Assembly (NCBI GenBank): GCA_041584055.1
Contig: JBFHER010000145.1
Location: 1-9,661, forward strand
Source of the DNA: JBFHER01 sp041584055
GTDB lineage: Bacteria; Bacteroidota; Bacteroidia; Bacteroidales; UBA5342
Direction: 5' to 3'
Length of the DNA stretch: 9,661 nt
Position 1 is the stretch's first letter. Every line of letters begins with the position of its first letter. The notes under the pieces are model-generated. The model had not been told where the DNA came from. It did no database searches and saw only the letters and a list, made by a program, of their open reading frames with translations. The position numbers were made by a program, and so were the translations under genes. Shown here one piece after another: positions 1 to 6,976 of the stretch.

Positions 1-2
1 GC

Positions 3-68
3 GAAGGTAAGATGTTGAATCACATTAGAATGATAATTAAAAAAACGATCATGAAGCGAGCATTCTGA
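3..68 (+). CDS. Possible 3' end of an upstream gene (partial)
   Basis: The frame entering the window at position 3 stays open for 21 codons and stops at TGA 66-68, giving a basic, hydrophobic tail (key part HIRMIIKKTIMKRAF). The other two plus-strand frames stop within 18 bases, so if a gene runs in from the left on this strand it most likely ends here. The tail is too short to assign to a family. It lies 71 nt before the PqqD-like gene, with the heptad repeat in between, so it may or may not belong to the same transcript. It could equally be non-coding. Confidence 0.3.
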   Translation, partial: EGKMLNHIRMIIKKTIMKRAF

Positions 69-95
69 CAAACAAGAGAGCGATTATTTTGCTCA

Positions 96-126
96 TCTTG
101 TGTCTTGATTCTTGCATCTTGATTCT
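96..126. repeat. Heptanucleotide tandem repeat (TCTTGNN)x4
   Basis: Four in-register heptamers, TCTTGTG, TCTTGAT, TCTTGCA and TCTTGAT, run from 96 to 123, followed by a partial TCT. The first five bases are invariant and the last two vary. The array sits in the leader directly upstream of the first operon gene and ends 13 nt before its start codon. It also explains why an in-frame upstream ATG at 89 gives a spurious cysteine/leucine/isoleucine-rich N-terminus. The function is unknown; it could be a degenerate microsatellite or a site affecting transcription or translation of the operon. Confidence 0.7.
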
Positions 127-139
127 AATAATAAAACAC

Positions 140-403
140 ATGAAAATAACAGAGGAAGTTAGAATTAGCGACAACGGTTTTGTTTTTAATTCCCAGACAG
201 GAGACTCTTTTAATGTGAATCCTACAGGACTGGAGTTAACAAAACTCATTGCAAAGGGATTGGATTTTGATGCGATCAAAACAATTTTTCTCGAAAAGTA
301 TGATGTGGATGATCTTACTTTTGAGAAAGACTTTTATGAGTTTTGTGCACTCATCAAACATCATCAGATCACCGCACAGGAGGATCCGCTTGATTTTAAA
401 TAG
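140..403 (+). CDS. PqqD-family small protein (peptide-chaperone/RRE-like)
   Basis: This is an 87-residue protein of the PqqD type. It shows the usual order: a short beta-hairpin (GFVFNSQTGDSFNVNPTG, residues 13-30), then a helix (LELTKLIAKG), then a winged-helix-like tail with the familiar YDVDDLTFEKDFYEF run (residues 54-68). PqqD proteins and the related RRE domains of RiPP pathways bind a leader peptide and present it to a modifying enzyme. There is no radical SAM PqqE partner and no PQQ gene in view, so PQQ synthesis is not implied. The start at 140 is preferred over ATG 89 because the extra 17 residues are encoded by the heptad repeat, and an A-rich stretch precedes ATG 140. The stop is 9 nt before the ATP-grasp gene, implying co-transcription. 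Family assignment is fairly sure; the partner is inferred. It could be a docking subunit for the next two enzymes. Confidence 0.8.
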   Translation: MKITEEVRISDNGFVFNSQTGDSFNVNPTGLELTKLIAKGLDFDAIKTIFLEKYDVDDLTFEKDFYEFCALIKHHQITAQEDPLDFK

Positions 404-412
404 AAGAAAGCC

Positions 413-1459
413 ATGTCGAAAACAAAAATTACAATTGCAGTTACCGGGTTGAATAATACAGACAACCCAGGACCCGGAGTCCCTGTGATACGTTCACTCA
501 AGGAGTCGGAAGCGTTTGATCTACGCATCATAGGTTTGGTATACGAAACACTAGAGCCGGGTATTTACATGGACGGCTTGTGCGATAAAATCTTTCAGAT
601 TCCTTACCCTTCCACCGGTTCGGATGAGTTGATTCATCGGATTGAACAGATAAATCAGCAAGATCCAATCAATGTGCTGATCCCTAATTTTGATGCAGAG
701 TTGTTCTCTTTCATGAAAAATGAAGAACGTCTGTTGCGAATAGGGATTCATACTTTTTTGCCAACCATGAAGCAGTTTCAGGAAAGGGACAAGGACAGAC
801 TTCCTGAATATGGCGAGAAATACGGGATAAAAGTACCCGCCAGTATAAACCTGGGGAGTCAGAATCAAATCGGGGAGATCAAAGAAAAATTTGAGTATCC
901 GGTGATGGTGAAGGGAAAATTTTATGATGCTTACATGGCATACAATCCCGAGCAGGTGAAACAGGCGTTTAATAAAATCTCTTCAAAATGGGGATTGCCC
1001 GTAATTGTGCAGGAGTTTGTCAAAGGCACAGAAGTGAACGTGATTGCGCTTGGTGATGGGATGGGAAATACCATTTCGGCTGTTCCAATGCGTAAGCAGT
1101 ACATTACCGATAAGGGCAAAGCATGGGGAGGTATCACATTGTCAGATGATAAAATGCTTGATATTACACGAAGCCTTATTCGCAAAACATGCTGGAAAGG
1201 TGGCATGGAGCTGGAGTTAATAAAAACAACGAAGGGAGAGTACTATCTGATTGAAATCAATCCACGTATTCCAGCCTGGGTTTATCTGGCGGTGGGTGCC
1301 GGACAAAACATACCGGAGGCGCTGGTGAAGCTTGCGCTTGGACAGGAGCTGGCTCCCATGGAATCGTATCAGAGTGGTAAAATGTTTGTGCGCTACTCTT
1401 ACGATATTATCGTGGATCTGGAAAAGTTTGAGAGGATTGCAATGAATGGGGAAATTTAA
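413..1459 (+). CDS. ATP-grasp ligase (carbamoyl-phosphate-synthase/PylC-like fold)
   Basis: This 348-residue cytoplasmic enzyme should use ATP to activate a carboxylate as an acyl phosphate and join it to an amine or thiol. Residues 1-130 form a Rossmann-like pre-ATP-grasp domain that opens with beta strand ITIAV and a glycine/proline-rich loop (NPGPGVP, 18-24). The ATP-grasp core follows: VKGK with nucleotide-binding lysines (166-169), QEFVKGTE (200-207) as the adenine-side hinge, VPMRKQ (224-229), a KGKAWGG loop (234-240), E266/E268, and the metal-binding EINPR (281-285). All catalytic-type positions look intact. The length fits a stand-alone amino-acid ligase rather than a full carbamoyl-phosphate synthase. 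It sits between the PqqD-like gene (9 nt) and the decarboxylase (12 nt), so it probably makes the substrate of the decarboxylase or joins its product to something. The substrate cannot be read from the sequence. Confidence 0.85.
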   Translation: MSKTKITIAVTGLNNTDNPGPGVPVIRSLKESEAFDLRIIGLVYETLEPGIYMDGLCDKIFQIPYPSTGSDELIHRIEQINQQDPINVLIPNFDAELFSFMKNEERLLRIGIHTFLPTMKQFQERDKDRLPEYGEKYGIKVPASINLGSQNQIGEIKEKFEYPVMVKGKFYDAYMAYNPEQVKQAFNKISSKWGLPVIVQEFVKGTEVNVIALGDGMGNTISAVPMRKQYITDKGKAWGGITLSDDKMLDITRSLIRKTCWKGGMELELIKTTKGEYYLIEINPRIPAWVYLAVGAGQNIPEALVKLALGQELAPMESYQSGKMFVRYSYDIIVDLEKFERIAMNGEI

Positions 1460-1471
1460 AAAGAACAAATC

Positions 1472-2809
1472 ATGGAAAAGTTAAAATACGAAAAACCACT
1501 TATCACAAAGATAAATGCCGGCGTGCCTAGCAAATTTGGAATGCCTGTAAAGCAAAAAATAATATCGGCTATTGATGGACATAAGGTGTCGGATCTCATA
1601 GAGGAATATGGATCACCCTTGTTTGTGATGTCTGAAAGAACCATCAGAGACGTTTATGCCGAGGCTAAAAGTGCCTTCGAAACACGCTACCCAAAGGTGC
1701 AGTTTGCATGGTCGTATAAAACGAATTATCTGGATGCCGTTTGTAGCATCTATCACGACGAAGGTTCCTGGGCCGAAGTTGTGTCTGGTTTCGAATTCGA
1801 GAAAGCTCTCTCGAATGGAGTGAATGGATCTCAAATCTTATTTAACGGACCAGATAAGTCTAAGGCTGATTTAACCATGGCCATTGAACATAACGCATGC
1901 ATTCATATCGACCATTTCGATGAGTTGTATCTGTTAATGGAAACGAGTCGGGAGTTGCAGATGAAGGCTCGTGTTGCCATTCGTATCAATCTGGATGCAG
2001 GCATCTATCCAATATGGGACCGCTTTGGTTTTAATTACGAAAACGGGGATGCCTGGAATGCAATCAATCGCATCATGCTGGCCGAGAGCCTCGACCTGAT
2101 CGGTTTGCACACCCATATTGGAACATACATCATGGCGCAATCGGCTTATGGTGTTGCGGCATCAAAGTTGGCCAATTTGTACATGGCTGTTCACAGGAAG
2201 TTCGATCATTGGCTGAAATACATTGATTTAGGGGGTGGTTTTGCTTCGAAAAACACACTAAAGGGTGCCTATATGCCGGGAAACGAAACTTGTCCTTCGT
2301 TCGACGAATACGCCGAAGCCATTTCGAATGCCCTAATTTCATCAGAGATACCTCACGAGAATTTACCGGTTCTATTTCTTGAGACAGGTCGGGCCTTAAT
2401 CGATGATGCCGGTTATTTACTCACCACTGTTCTGGCCAATAAAAGATTGAACAGTGGCCGACGCTCCATGGTGATTGATGCCGGGGTCAACCTCTTATTC
2501 ACATCTTTCTGGTATAATTTGGGTGTTTTCCCAACGCGGGAACTGGCGCATGTTGAAGAATCAACCATTTATGGGCCGCTTTGCATGAACATTGATGTGG
2601 TGCGGGATGCGATTGTATTTCCGCAGGTGAAAGCCGGCGAACAACTGGTGATAGAAAGAGTTGGTGCTTACAATATTACGCAATCCATGCAGTTTATAAC
2701 TTATCGTCCCAATGTGGTTTTAATTGACATGGAGGGGAAAACACATGTTATCCGTAAGAAAGAAGAATTAGACACGTTTAAAAGTCTTGAATTGAATCCA
2801 AAACGTTAG
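1472..2809 (+). CDS. LysA-like (fold type III) PLP-dependent decarboxylase
   Basis: This is a 445-residue alanine-racemase-fold decarboxylase related to diaminopimelate and ornithine decarboxylases. The PLP Schiff-base lysine is K83 in SYKTN. HTHIG (213-217) corresponds to LysA HxHIGS, GGGF (254-257) and ETGR (304-307) are phosphate-binding segments, GPLCMNID (368-375) holds the catalytic cysteine C371, and GAY (398-400) is present. Two things are odd. First, the residue after C371 is Met, where LysA has Glu (CESGD) and ornithine decarboxylase has Asp (CDGLD); that acid contacts the distal amine, so the substrate is probably neither diaminopimelate nor ornithine. Second, about 34 residues precede the normal LysA beginning (IDGHKVSDLIEEYG, from 34), with a YEKPLI motif at 6-11 that resembles RiPP leaders. 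The pairing with a ligase recalls BtrJ/BtrK, where the decarboxylase acts on a carrier-bound glutamate. The fold is certain; the reaction is open. It is unlikely to be the housekeeping lysA. Confidence 0.85.
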   Translation: MEKLKYEKPLITKINAGVPSKFGMPVKQKIISAIDGHKVSDLIEEYGSPLFVMSERTIRDVYAEAKSAFETRYPKVQFAWSYKTNYLDAVCSIYHDEGSWAEVVSGFEFEKALSNGVNGSQILFNGPDKSKADLTMAIEHNACIHIDHFDELYLLMETSRELQMKARVAIRINLDAGIYPIWDRFGFNYENGDAWNAINRIMLAESLDLIGLHTHIGTYIMAQSAYGVAASKLANLYMAVHRKFDHWLKYIDLGGGFASKNTLKGAYMPGNETCPSFDEYAEAISNALISSEIPHENLPVLFLETGRALIDDAGYLLTTVLANKRLNSGRRSMVIDAGVNLLFTSFWYNLGVFPTRELAHVEESTIYGPLCMNIDVVRDAIVFPQVKAGEQLVIERVGAYNITQSMQFITYRPNVVLIDMEGKTHVIRKKEELDTFKSLELNPKR

Positions 2810-2818
2810 GTTCACTCC

Positions 2819-5038
2819 ATGGAAAAAGCAATCATTAAGAACAGCAAGGAAGTACTGCACTCTATTTTAAATAGTTATTCTCAGATCTTCTTTTCAACAT
2901 CCAAAGTCTTGGCCGTATCTCTTGTGCTCATAAGTTTTTTTGATTATGGCGCAGGGATTGGCGGTTTACTGGCTGTTATTGTTTCAAATTTGCTTGCCTA
3001 TTTTCTTGGTTACAATACGTATTTTTTAAAGTCAGGACTATATGGTTTTAATAGCCTGCTGGTTGGATTGGGCATTGGGTTGGCCTATCAGCCATCCATG
3101 GAACTTTATGCTTTGGTGGTAATAGCATCGATCACCTGTTTTTTCCTTACCATCGCTTTTCAAGGCATATTGGGAAAGTACGGATTGCCGTTTCTGAGTA
3201 TCCCGTTTTTAATTGCCATCTGGATAGTGGCTCTGTCGGGAGGCGAACTTACTGCATTAAACATCAGCGAACGCGGCATTTACACTTACAACGAATTGTA
3301 TAGCCTTGGTGGTAACACCATGGTAAACCTGTACAATTGGCTGGAAGGTTTGATAAGCTCGTCTTTTGTTCGGATCTACTTTTATTCCCTTGGGGCTATT
3401 TTTTTTCAAAAAGGGCTGCTTGCCGGGGTCATTATTTCCCTGGGTTTGCTGTACTACTCCCGTATAACATTTCTGCTTTCAATTCTGGGATTTTCAGTAT
3501 CGTTTGTATTTTATCGTTTGGTTGGAATTGAATATAATTCATTGAGTTATACCTTTATTGGATTTAATTATATCCTAACAGCTGTTGCACTGGGAGGTTA
3601 TTATTTGATTCCCGGCCGCATAACTTATGCCTGGGTGATGGTGCTATTGCCTTCTGTGGTTTTAATAACCATTAGTACGCAACAGCTTTTCCAAATCATT
3701 CATATTTCACCCTATTCACTTCCCTTTAACATGGTGGTGTTGATGTTTCTTTATGCCTTGAAGTTGCGGGAGAAACGTCCGGATAAATTACTCGAAACGC
3801 CCGTTCAACTGGGCAATCCGGAAAAGAATTTGTACCTCCAATCAGGCAATATGAAACGTTTCCCGGCGAGATATCCAGTAGCTGCATCCCTGCCTTTTTA
3901 CGGCGAATGGGAGGTAAGCCAGGGACATAAAGGTGAACATACCCACAGGGGCGCATGGAAAAATGCATGGGATTTTATTATCACGGACAAGGACGGCAAA
4001 CAGTTCAAAGGAGCCGGTGACTTCCCGGAAGACTATTTTTGTTACGGGAAAGCGGTTATTGCACCCTATGAAGGGACCGTAGTCAAAGTGCTTAATTCAA
4101 TTCCAGACAACATAATCGGAGATGTAAATACCCAGAATAATTGGGGAAATACTGTGATCATTGAGCACATGGATGGTTTGTTTTCAAAATTATCGCATTT
4201 GAAATACCATTCCATAGAGGTCAAAGAAGGGGAAGTTGTAAGACAAGGTCAGTTATTGGGGAAATGTGGTAATTCTGGCCGTTCTCCTTATCCGCATTTG
4301 CATTTTCAGTTTCAGCCAACGCCTTATATTGGTTCGCCTACACTGGATTATCCAATTGGACATTATCTTTTGAAAGGAGATAAATACACCTTTGAAACCT
4401 TCTCGTTTCCACTGAAAGGGCAAACGGTGGCCAATCCTGTAAAAAATGAGATGCTCTCAAATGTATTACACTTTATTCCCGGACAGAAACTGTCTGGTGA
4501 ATACAAGATGGAATCATTAAAGGGTGGAATCAAAAATAAGCAAGGCACTTTTCGTTGGAAAGTAAATACAGATGTATTTAACGCAACCTACTTTGAAAGT
4601 GAAGATGATGGTTCCATCGCTTATCTGTATAACAATGGTAATCTGCATTACTTCACAAATTTCACTGGATTAAAGCAAACACCTCTGTTTTGGTTTTATC
4701 AGGCTTTGTTCAAAGTGCCACTAGGATTCTTGCCAAACAGTAGAATCAATGATCAGGTGCCTGTGAATTTGATGTTTGGTGGCTTGCTTAAAATTCTGCA
4801 GGATTTTATTGCACCTGTTTATTTGTTTTTGACCGCAGACTACGCCCTTGATTTAAAAGATGTTGGAGATATTTTATCATCCGGAGATGTGAAAATGCAC
4901 TCACGAATAACAAAGCGGATTCTGGGAAAGAAAATTAGTCAATCGGATTTCATGGTTGTTATTAAAGAAAATGGCGTGTTCGAAATTGACATCACACAAA
5001 ATGATTTAAAGATAAAGTTGATATGCAGAAGCGTATAA
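2819..5038 (+). CDS. Urea-transporter-family membrane protein fused to an M23 peptidase domain
   Basis: This 739-residue fusion has three parts. Residues 25-315 form a urea-transporter (UT) channel with many hydrophobic helices and the family's two internally repeated pore segments, LYGFNSLLVGLGIGL (74-88) and FIGFNYILTAVALGG (246-260). UT channels pass urea or small amides across the inner membrane. Residues 345-515 form an M23/LytM-like zinc peptidase domain: H376 and D385 in HRGAWKNAWDF, a GNTVIIEH strand (443-450), H460 in KLSHL, the VKEGEVVRQGQLLGKCGNSG run, and HLH (493-495). Metal and catalytic residues appear intact, but eight residues separate H376 from D385, where the usual HxGxD has two. 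Residues 530-739 are an unrecognised domain with a hydrophobic stretch near 645-672. Basic residues after the last UT helix (KLREKRPDK, 315-323) suggest a cytoplasmic M23 domain. It starts 9 nt after the decarboxylase gene; the next gene starts inside its 3' end. Confidence 0.85.
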   Translation: MEKAIIKNSKEVLHSILNSYSQIFFSTSKVLAVSLVLISFFDYGAGIGGLLAVIVSNLLAYFLGYNTYFLKSGLYGFNSLLVGLGIGLAYQPSMELYALVVIASITCFFLTIAFQGILGKYGLPFLSIPFLIAIWIVALSGGELTALNISERGIYTYNELYSLGGNTMVNLYNWLEGLISSSFVRIYFYSLGAIFFQKGLLAGVIISLGLLYYSRITFLLSILGFSVSFVFYRLVGIEYNSLSYTFIGFNYILTAVALGGYYLIPGRITYAWVMVLLPSVVLITISTQQLFQIIHISPYSLPFNMVVLMFLYALKLREKRPDKLLETPVQLGNPEKNLYLQSGNMKRFPARYPVAASLPFYGEWEVSQGHKGEHTHRGAWKNAWDFIITDKDGKQFKGAGDFPEDYFCYGKAVIAPYEGTVVKVLNSIPDNIIGDVNTQNNWGNTVIIEHMDGLFSKLSHLKYHSIEVKEGEVVRQGQLLGKCGNSGRSPYPHLHFQFQPTPYIGSPTLDYPIGHYLLKGDKYTFETFSFPLKGQTVANPVKNEMLSNVLHFIPGQKLSGEYKMESLKGGIKNKQGTFRWKVNTDVFNATYFESEDDGSIAYLYNNGNLHYFTNFTGLKQTPLFWFYQALFKVPLGFLPNSRINDQVPVNLMFGGLLKILQDFIAPVYLFLTADYALDLKDVGDILSSGDVKMHSRITKRILGKKISQSDFMVVIKENGVFEIDITQNDLKIKLICRSV

Positions 5039-6357
5039 TCATAGCATTCTTTCTGGTGGTTTTGCTGATCCCGGCAATGGGGCAGGAAAAACTCAATTTT
5101 AAGACCGTTGACGTCAAATCCTATGAATTGTACCTTGCGGAAAACTGGAAAGAGTTAATCGACTACACTTCACAGGCAAGGAAGCAGGGGATAGACTTTT
5201 ATTATCTGCAAATGCGAACAGGCATCGCATATTATAACCTTGGAAAATACCGGGCGGCTAATAAATGGTTTTTAAAAGCCTGGGAAAACGATCATTCGTC
5301 GGAATTGCTTCAGGAATATCTTTATTTTAGTTTGATTTACAGTGGGCGGATATTCGAAGCCCGGAAGTACACAGATCAATTCTCAGAAAGTGTAAAATCA
5401 AAGCTTCTGCTAAAAAGGAGCAAAATTATGCGGGTCGCCTATGAAACAGGCTTTATTTTTAATGCTGATTTTGAGGCACTTAAGGGCAATTCATTGAGTG
5501 GAGACATTGAACTAGGAAGTGATTATGGAGAAACCAATTTATTAAAAGATTATACCTTTCATTCAGTTGATCTGAATCATCAGGTTTTTTCAAATCTTTC
5601 GGTGAATCATAATTTTACTTACATTGATGTCAACAGAGAGGCAACGGTGGATTGGGTCGATCGCTATGCTTCACCAATCAAAGTACATCAGTTTCAGTAT
5701 TACGTAAATCCTGTTTGGGTGATTGGGAAGAAACTGAATGTCTCACCTTCGTTAAACCTTATTTTTGGCAATGGAGAAACGTACATTGGAGGATATGATA
5801 ATGCCTATGAGAAGGTATTTACAATGTCGAAATTTAATTTTAGTGAATATGTTGCATCCATCTCCCTTTGGTCTGATTTTGAAAATTTAAGTCCTGGTTT
5901 GGAGTTTAATATTGGCGAAATTGGAGCGGATCGTTTTACGCAGGCCTCCGCATGGGCAACATATTATCCATTTTCAAATACCTCGCTGTATCTGACCCCA
6001 AAGGTTTATTTTAAATCTGGTGGATTTGCAAAAGATTTTGGATGGAATGCCTTTGGAGTATCAGCCGGGGGGCAGCTGGGAAAATTACACCTGAACGCTC
6101 AGTATATTTTTGGTGAGATGCAGGATTTTGTGGAGTCAGGTGGTTATCTCATTTCTAATTTCCCCGGACAATCGGATCAGAAGAGCATGGCAAGCGTTTA
6201 TTATTCAATCGGTAAAAACATACACCTGGTTTTCCGGTACATCAACCAATCTGTGACCGAAGATTACAGGATTTACAGCTCAGGGTTACATACAAACACT
6301 TTCAAATACAATTATACGAAACACAGCATAACAGGAGGAATATCATGGTTATTATAA
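5023..6357 (+). CDS. TPR / outer-membrane beta-barrel protein
   Basis: This 444-residue protein begins with a signal peptide (KR, then a hydrophobic core, then PAMGQ; likely cleavage after G20). Residues about 30-125 are helical with TPR-like spacing (FYYLQMRTGIAYYNLGKY, then AANKWFLKAWE). From about 140 to the end, alternating aromatic/polar strands (VNHNFTYIDV, VNPVWVIG, ASAWATYYPF, LYLTPKVYF, KLHLNAQYIF, IHLVFRYINQ) indicate a beta-barrel ending in SWLL. N-terminal TPR plus C-terminal barrel resembles YaiO-type outer-membrane proteins, but I cannot confirm that family. Its ATG lies within the UT-M23 gene, overlapping by 16 nt, so translation is probably coupled. It would be the outer-membrane member of this operon, possibly a pore or anchor for whatever the upstream enzymes make, but no function is shown directly. 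Confidence 0.7.
   Translation: MQKRIIIAFFLVVLLIPAMGQEKLNFKTVDVKSYELYLAENWKELIDYTSQARKQGIDFYYLQMRTGIAYYNLGKYRAANKWFLKAWENDHSSELLQEYLYFSLIYSGRIFEARKYTDQFSESVKSKLLLKRSKIMRVAYETGFIFNADFEALKGNSLSGDIELGSDYGETNLLKDYTFHSVDLNHQVFSNLSVNHNFTYIDVNREATVDWVDRYASPIKVHQFQYYVNPVWVIGKKLNVSPSLNLIFGNGETYIGGYDNAYEKVFTMSKFNFSEYVASISLWSDFENLSPGLEFNIGEIGADRFTQASAWATYYPFSNTSLYLTPKVYFKSGGFAKDFGWNAFGVSAGGQLGKLHLNAQYIFGEMQDFVESGGYLISNFPGQSDQKSMASVYYSIGKNIHLVFRYINQSVTEDYRIYSSGLHTNTFKYNYTKHSITGGISWLL
6333..6338 (+). promoter_or_regulatory. Shine-Dalgarno site AGGAGG for the secreted TPR gene
   Basis: The sequence ACAGGAGGAATATCATG places an AGGAGG core (nearest match 6333-6338) 6-7 nt before ATG 6345, inside the coding end of the barrel gene. 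Strong Shine-Dalgarno sites are uncommon in Bacteroidota, and the other starts in this operon lack one. It supports 6345 as the true start over the in-frame ATG at 6375, and may allow independent re-initiation at the overlap. The match could be partly chance, as it also encodes the GGIS of the barrel C-terminus. Confidence 0.5.
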
Positions 6358-6968
6358 GAAGAGGAATCATAGGAATGATTTTGAGTTTGGTGGCATTAAC
6401 AAGCTTCTCTCAGATGAGTCAGGAGCAGTTGCAAAGCGCTTTTTCGAGCAGTTACAGCCACGAGAAAAACAGTGACTACACCGCATCCATGAATGCATTG
6501 AAAGCAGTATATGATGCAACATCCTACGAAATAAATCTGCGATTGGGATGGTTAAACTACAATGCGGGCCTCTTTGATGAGTCGGTTATTTTTTATACAA
6601 ATGCAAGGGAGTTAAAACCGTATTCTGAGGAGGCGCGTTTTGGTTTGATTCTACCGCTGTCAGCCCTTGGCAAGTGGGATGAGGTGATAAAAATATACAA
6701 TTCAATTTTGGAAGTCAGTCCAAATAATTCAGTGGCCTTGTATCGTTTGGGATTGGTTTATTATGGCAGGAAGGACTACAATAAGGCAGGTGTCCTTTTT
6801 AAAAAAGTGGTTGATTTATACCCTTTTGGCTACGACGGTTTGTTGATGTTGGCCTGGACATCTTATTTTCTTGGGAATACGAATCAGGCCACCGTGCTTT
6901 TTAATAAAGTTCTCCTGTATAATCCTGGTGACACATCGGCCAAAGAAGGCCTAAGTTTAATTAAATAA
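6345..6968 (+). CDS. Secreted tetratricopeptide-repeat protein
   Basis: This 207-residue protein has an N-terminal signal peptide (RR, a hydrophobic segment, ALTSFSQ; likely cleavage before Q23) and is mostly TPR. At least four repeats follow one another: INLRLGWLNYNAGLFDESV..., ARFGLILPLSALGKWDEVI..., ALYRLGLVYYGRKDYNKAG..., and LLMLAWTSYFLGNTNQATVLF. Each shows the W/L-G-Y-A-P pattern, ending in NP or SP. TPR superhelices bind partner proteins. Being periplasmic or surface-attached and encoded directly after a barrel gene (13 nt overlap), it plausibly contacts the barrel or the T9SS-sorted protein that follows 8 nt later. There is no lipobox cysteine and no sorting domain, so a soluble periplasmic location is the simplest reading. 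No enzyme motif is seen. Confidence 0.75.
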   Translation: MVIIRRGIIGMILSLVALTSFSQMSQEQLQSAFSSSYSHEKNSDYTASMNALKAVYDATSYEINLRLGWLNYNAGLFDESVIFYTNARELKPYSEEARFGLILPLSALGKWDEVIKIYNSILEVSPNNSVALYRLGLVYYGRKDYNKAGVLFKKVVDLYPFGYDGLLMLAWTSYFLGNTNQATVLFNKVLLYNPGDTSAKEGLSLIK

Positions 6969-6976
6969 AAGATGCT

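Noticed and set aside
84..91. TTATTTTG as a -7 promoter element for the operon
   Set aside because: It misses the conserved A of TAnnTTTG and has no TTG at the right distance upstream.
96..126. CRISPR-like array
   Set aside because: The unit is 7 nt with no spacers and no cas genes; it is a simple tandem repeat.
89..139. Longer start for the PqqD-like protein at ATG 89
   Set aside because: The added residues come from the heptad repeat and are Cys/Leu/Ile-rich, unlike PqqD proteins; ATG 140 gives the normal beginning.
140..403. PQQ cofactor biosynthesis
   Set aside because: Only a PqqD-like protein is present; no PqqA, PqqC or radical SAM PqqE is seen, and PqqD relatives serve many pathways.
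551..868. Minus-strand open frame inside the ATP-grasp gene
   Set aside because: It lies opposite a strongly conserved coding frame, has no family features and no plausible promoter; it is a shadow.
1472..2809. Housekeeping diaminopimelate decarboxylase (lysA)
   Set aside because: The CES-type substrate motif is changed to CMN, there is an N-terminal extension, and the context is not lysine biosynthesis.
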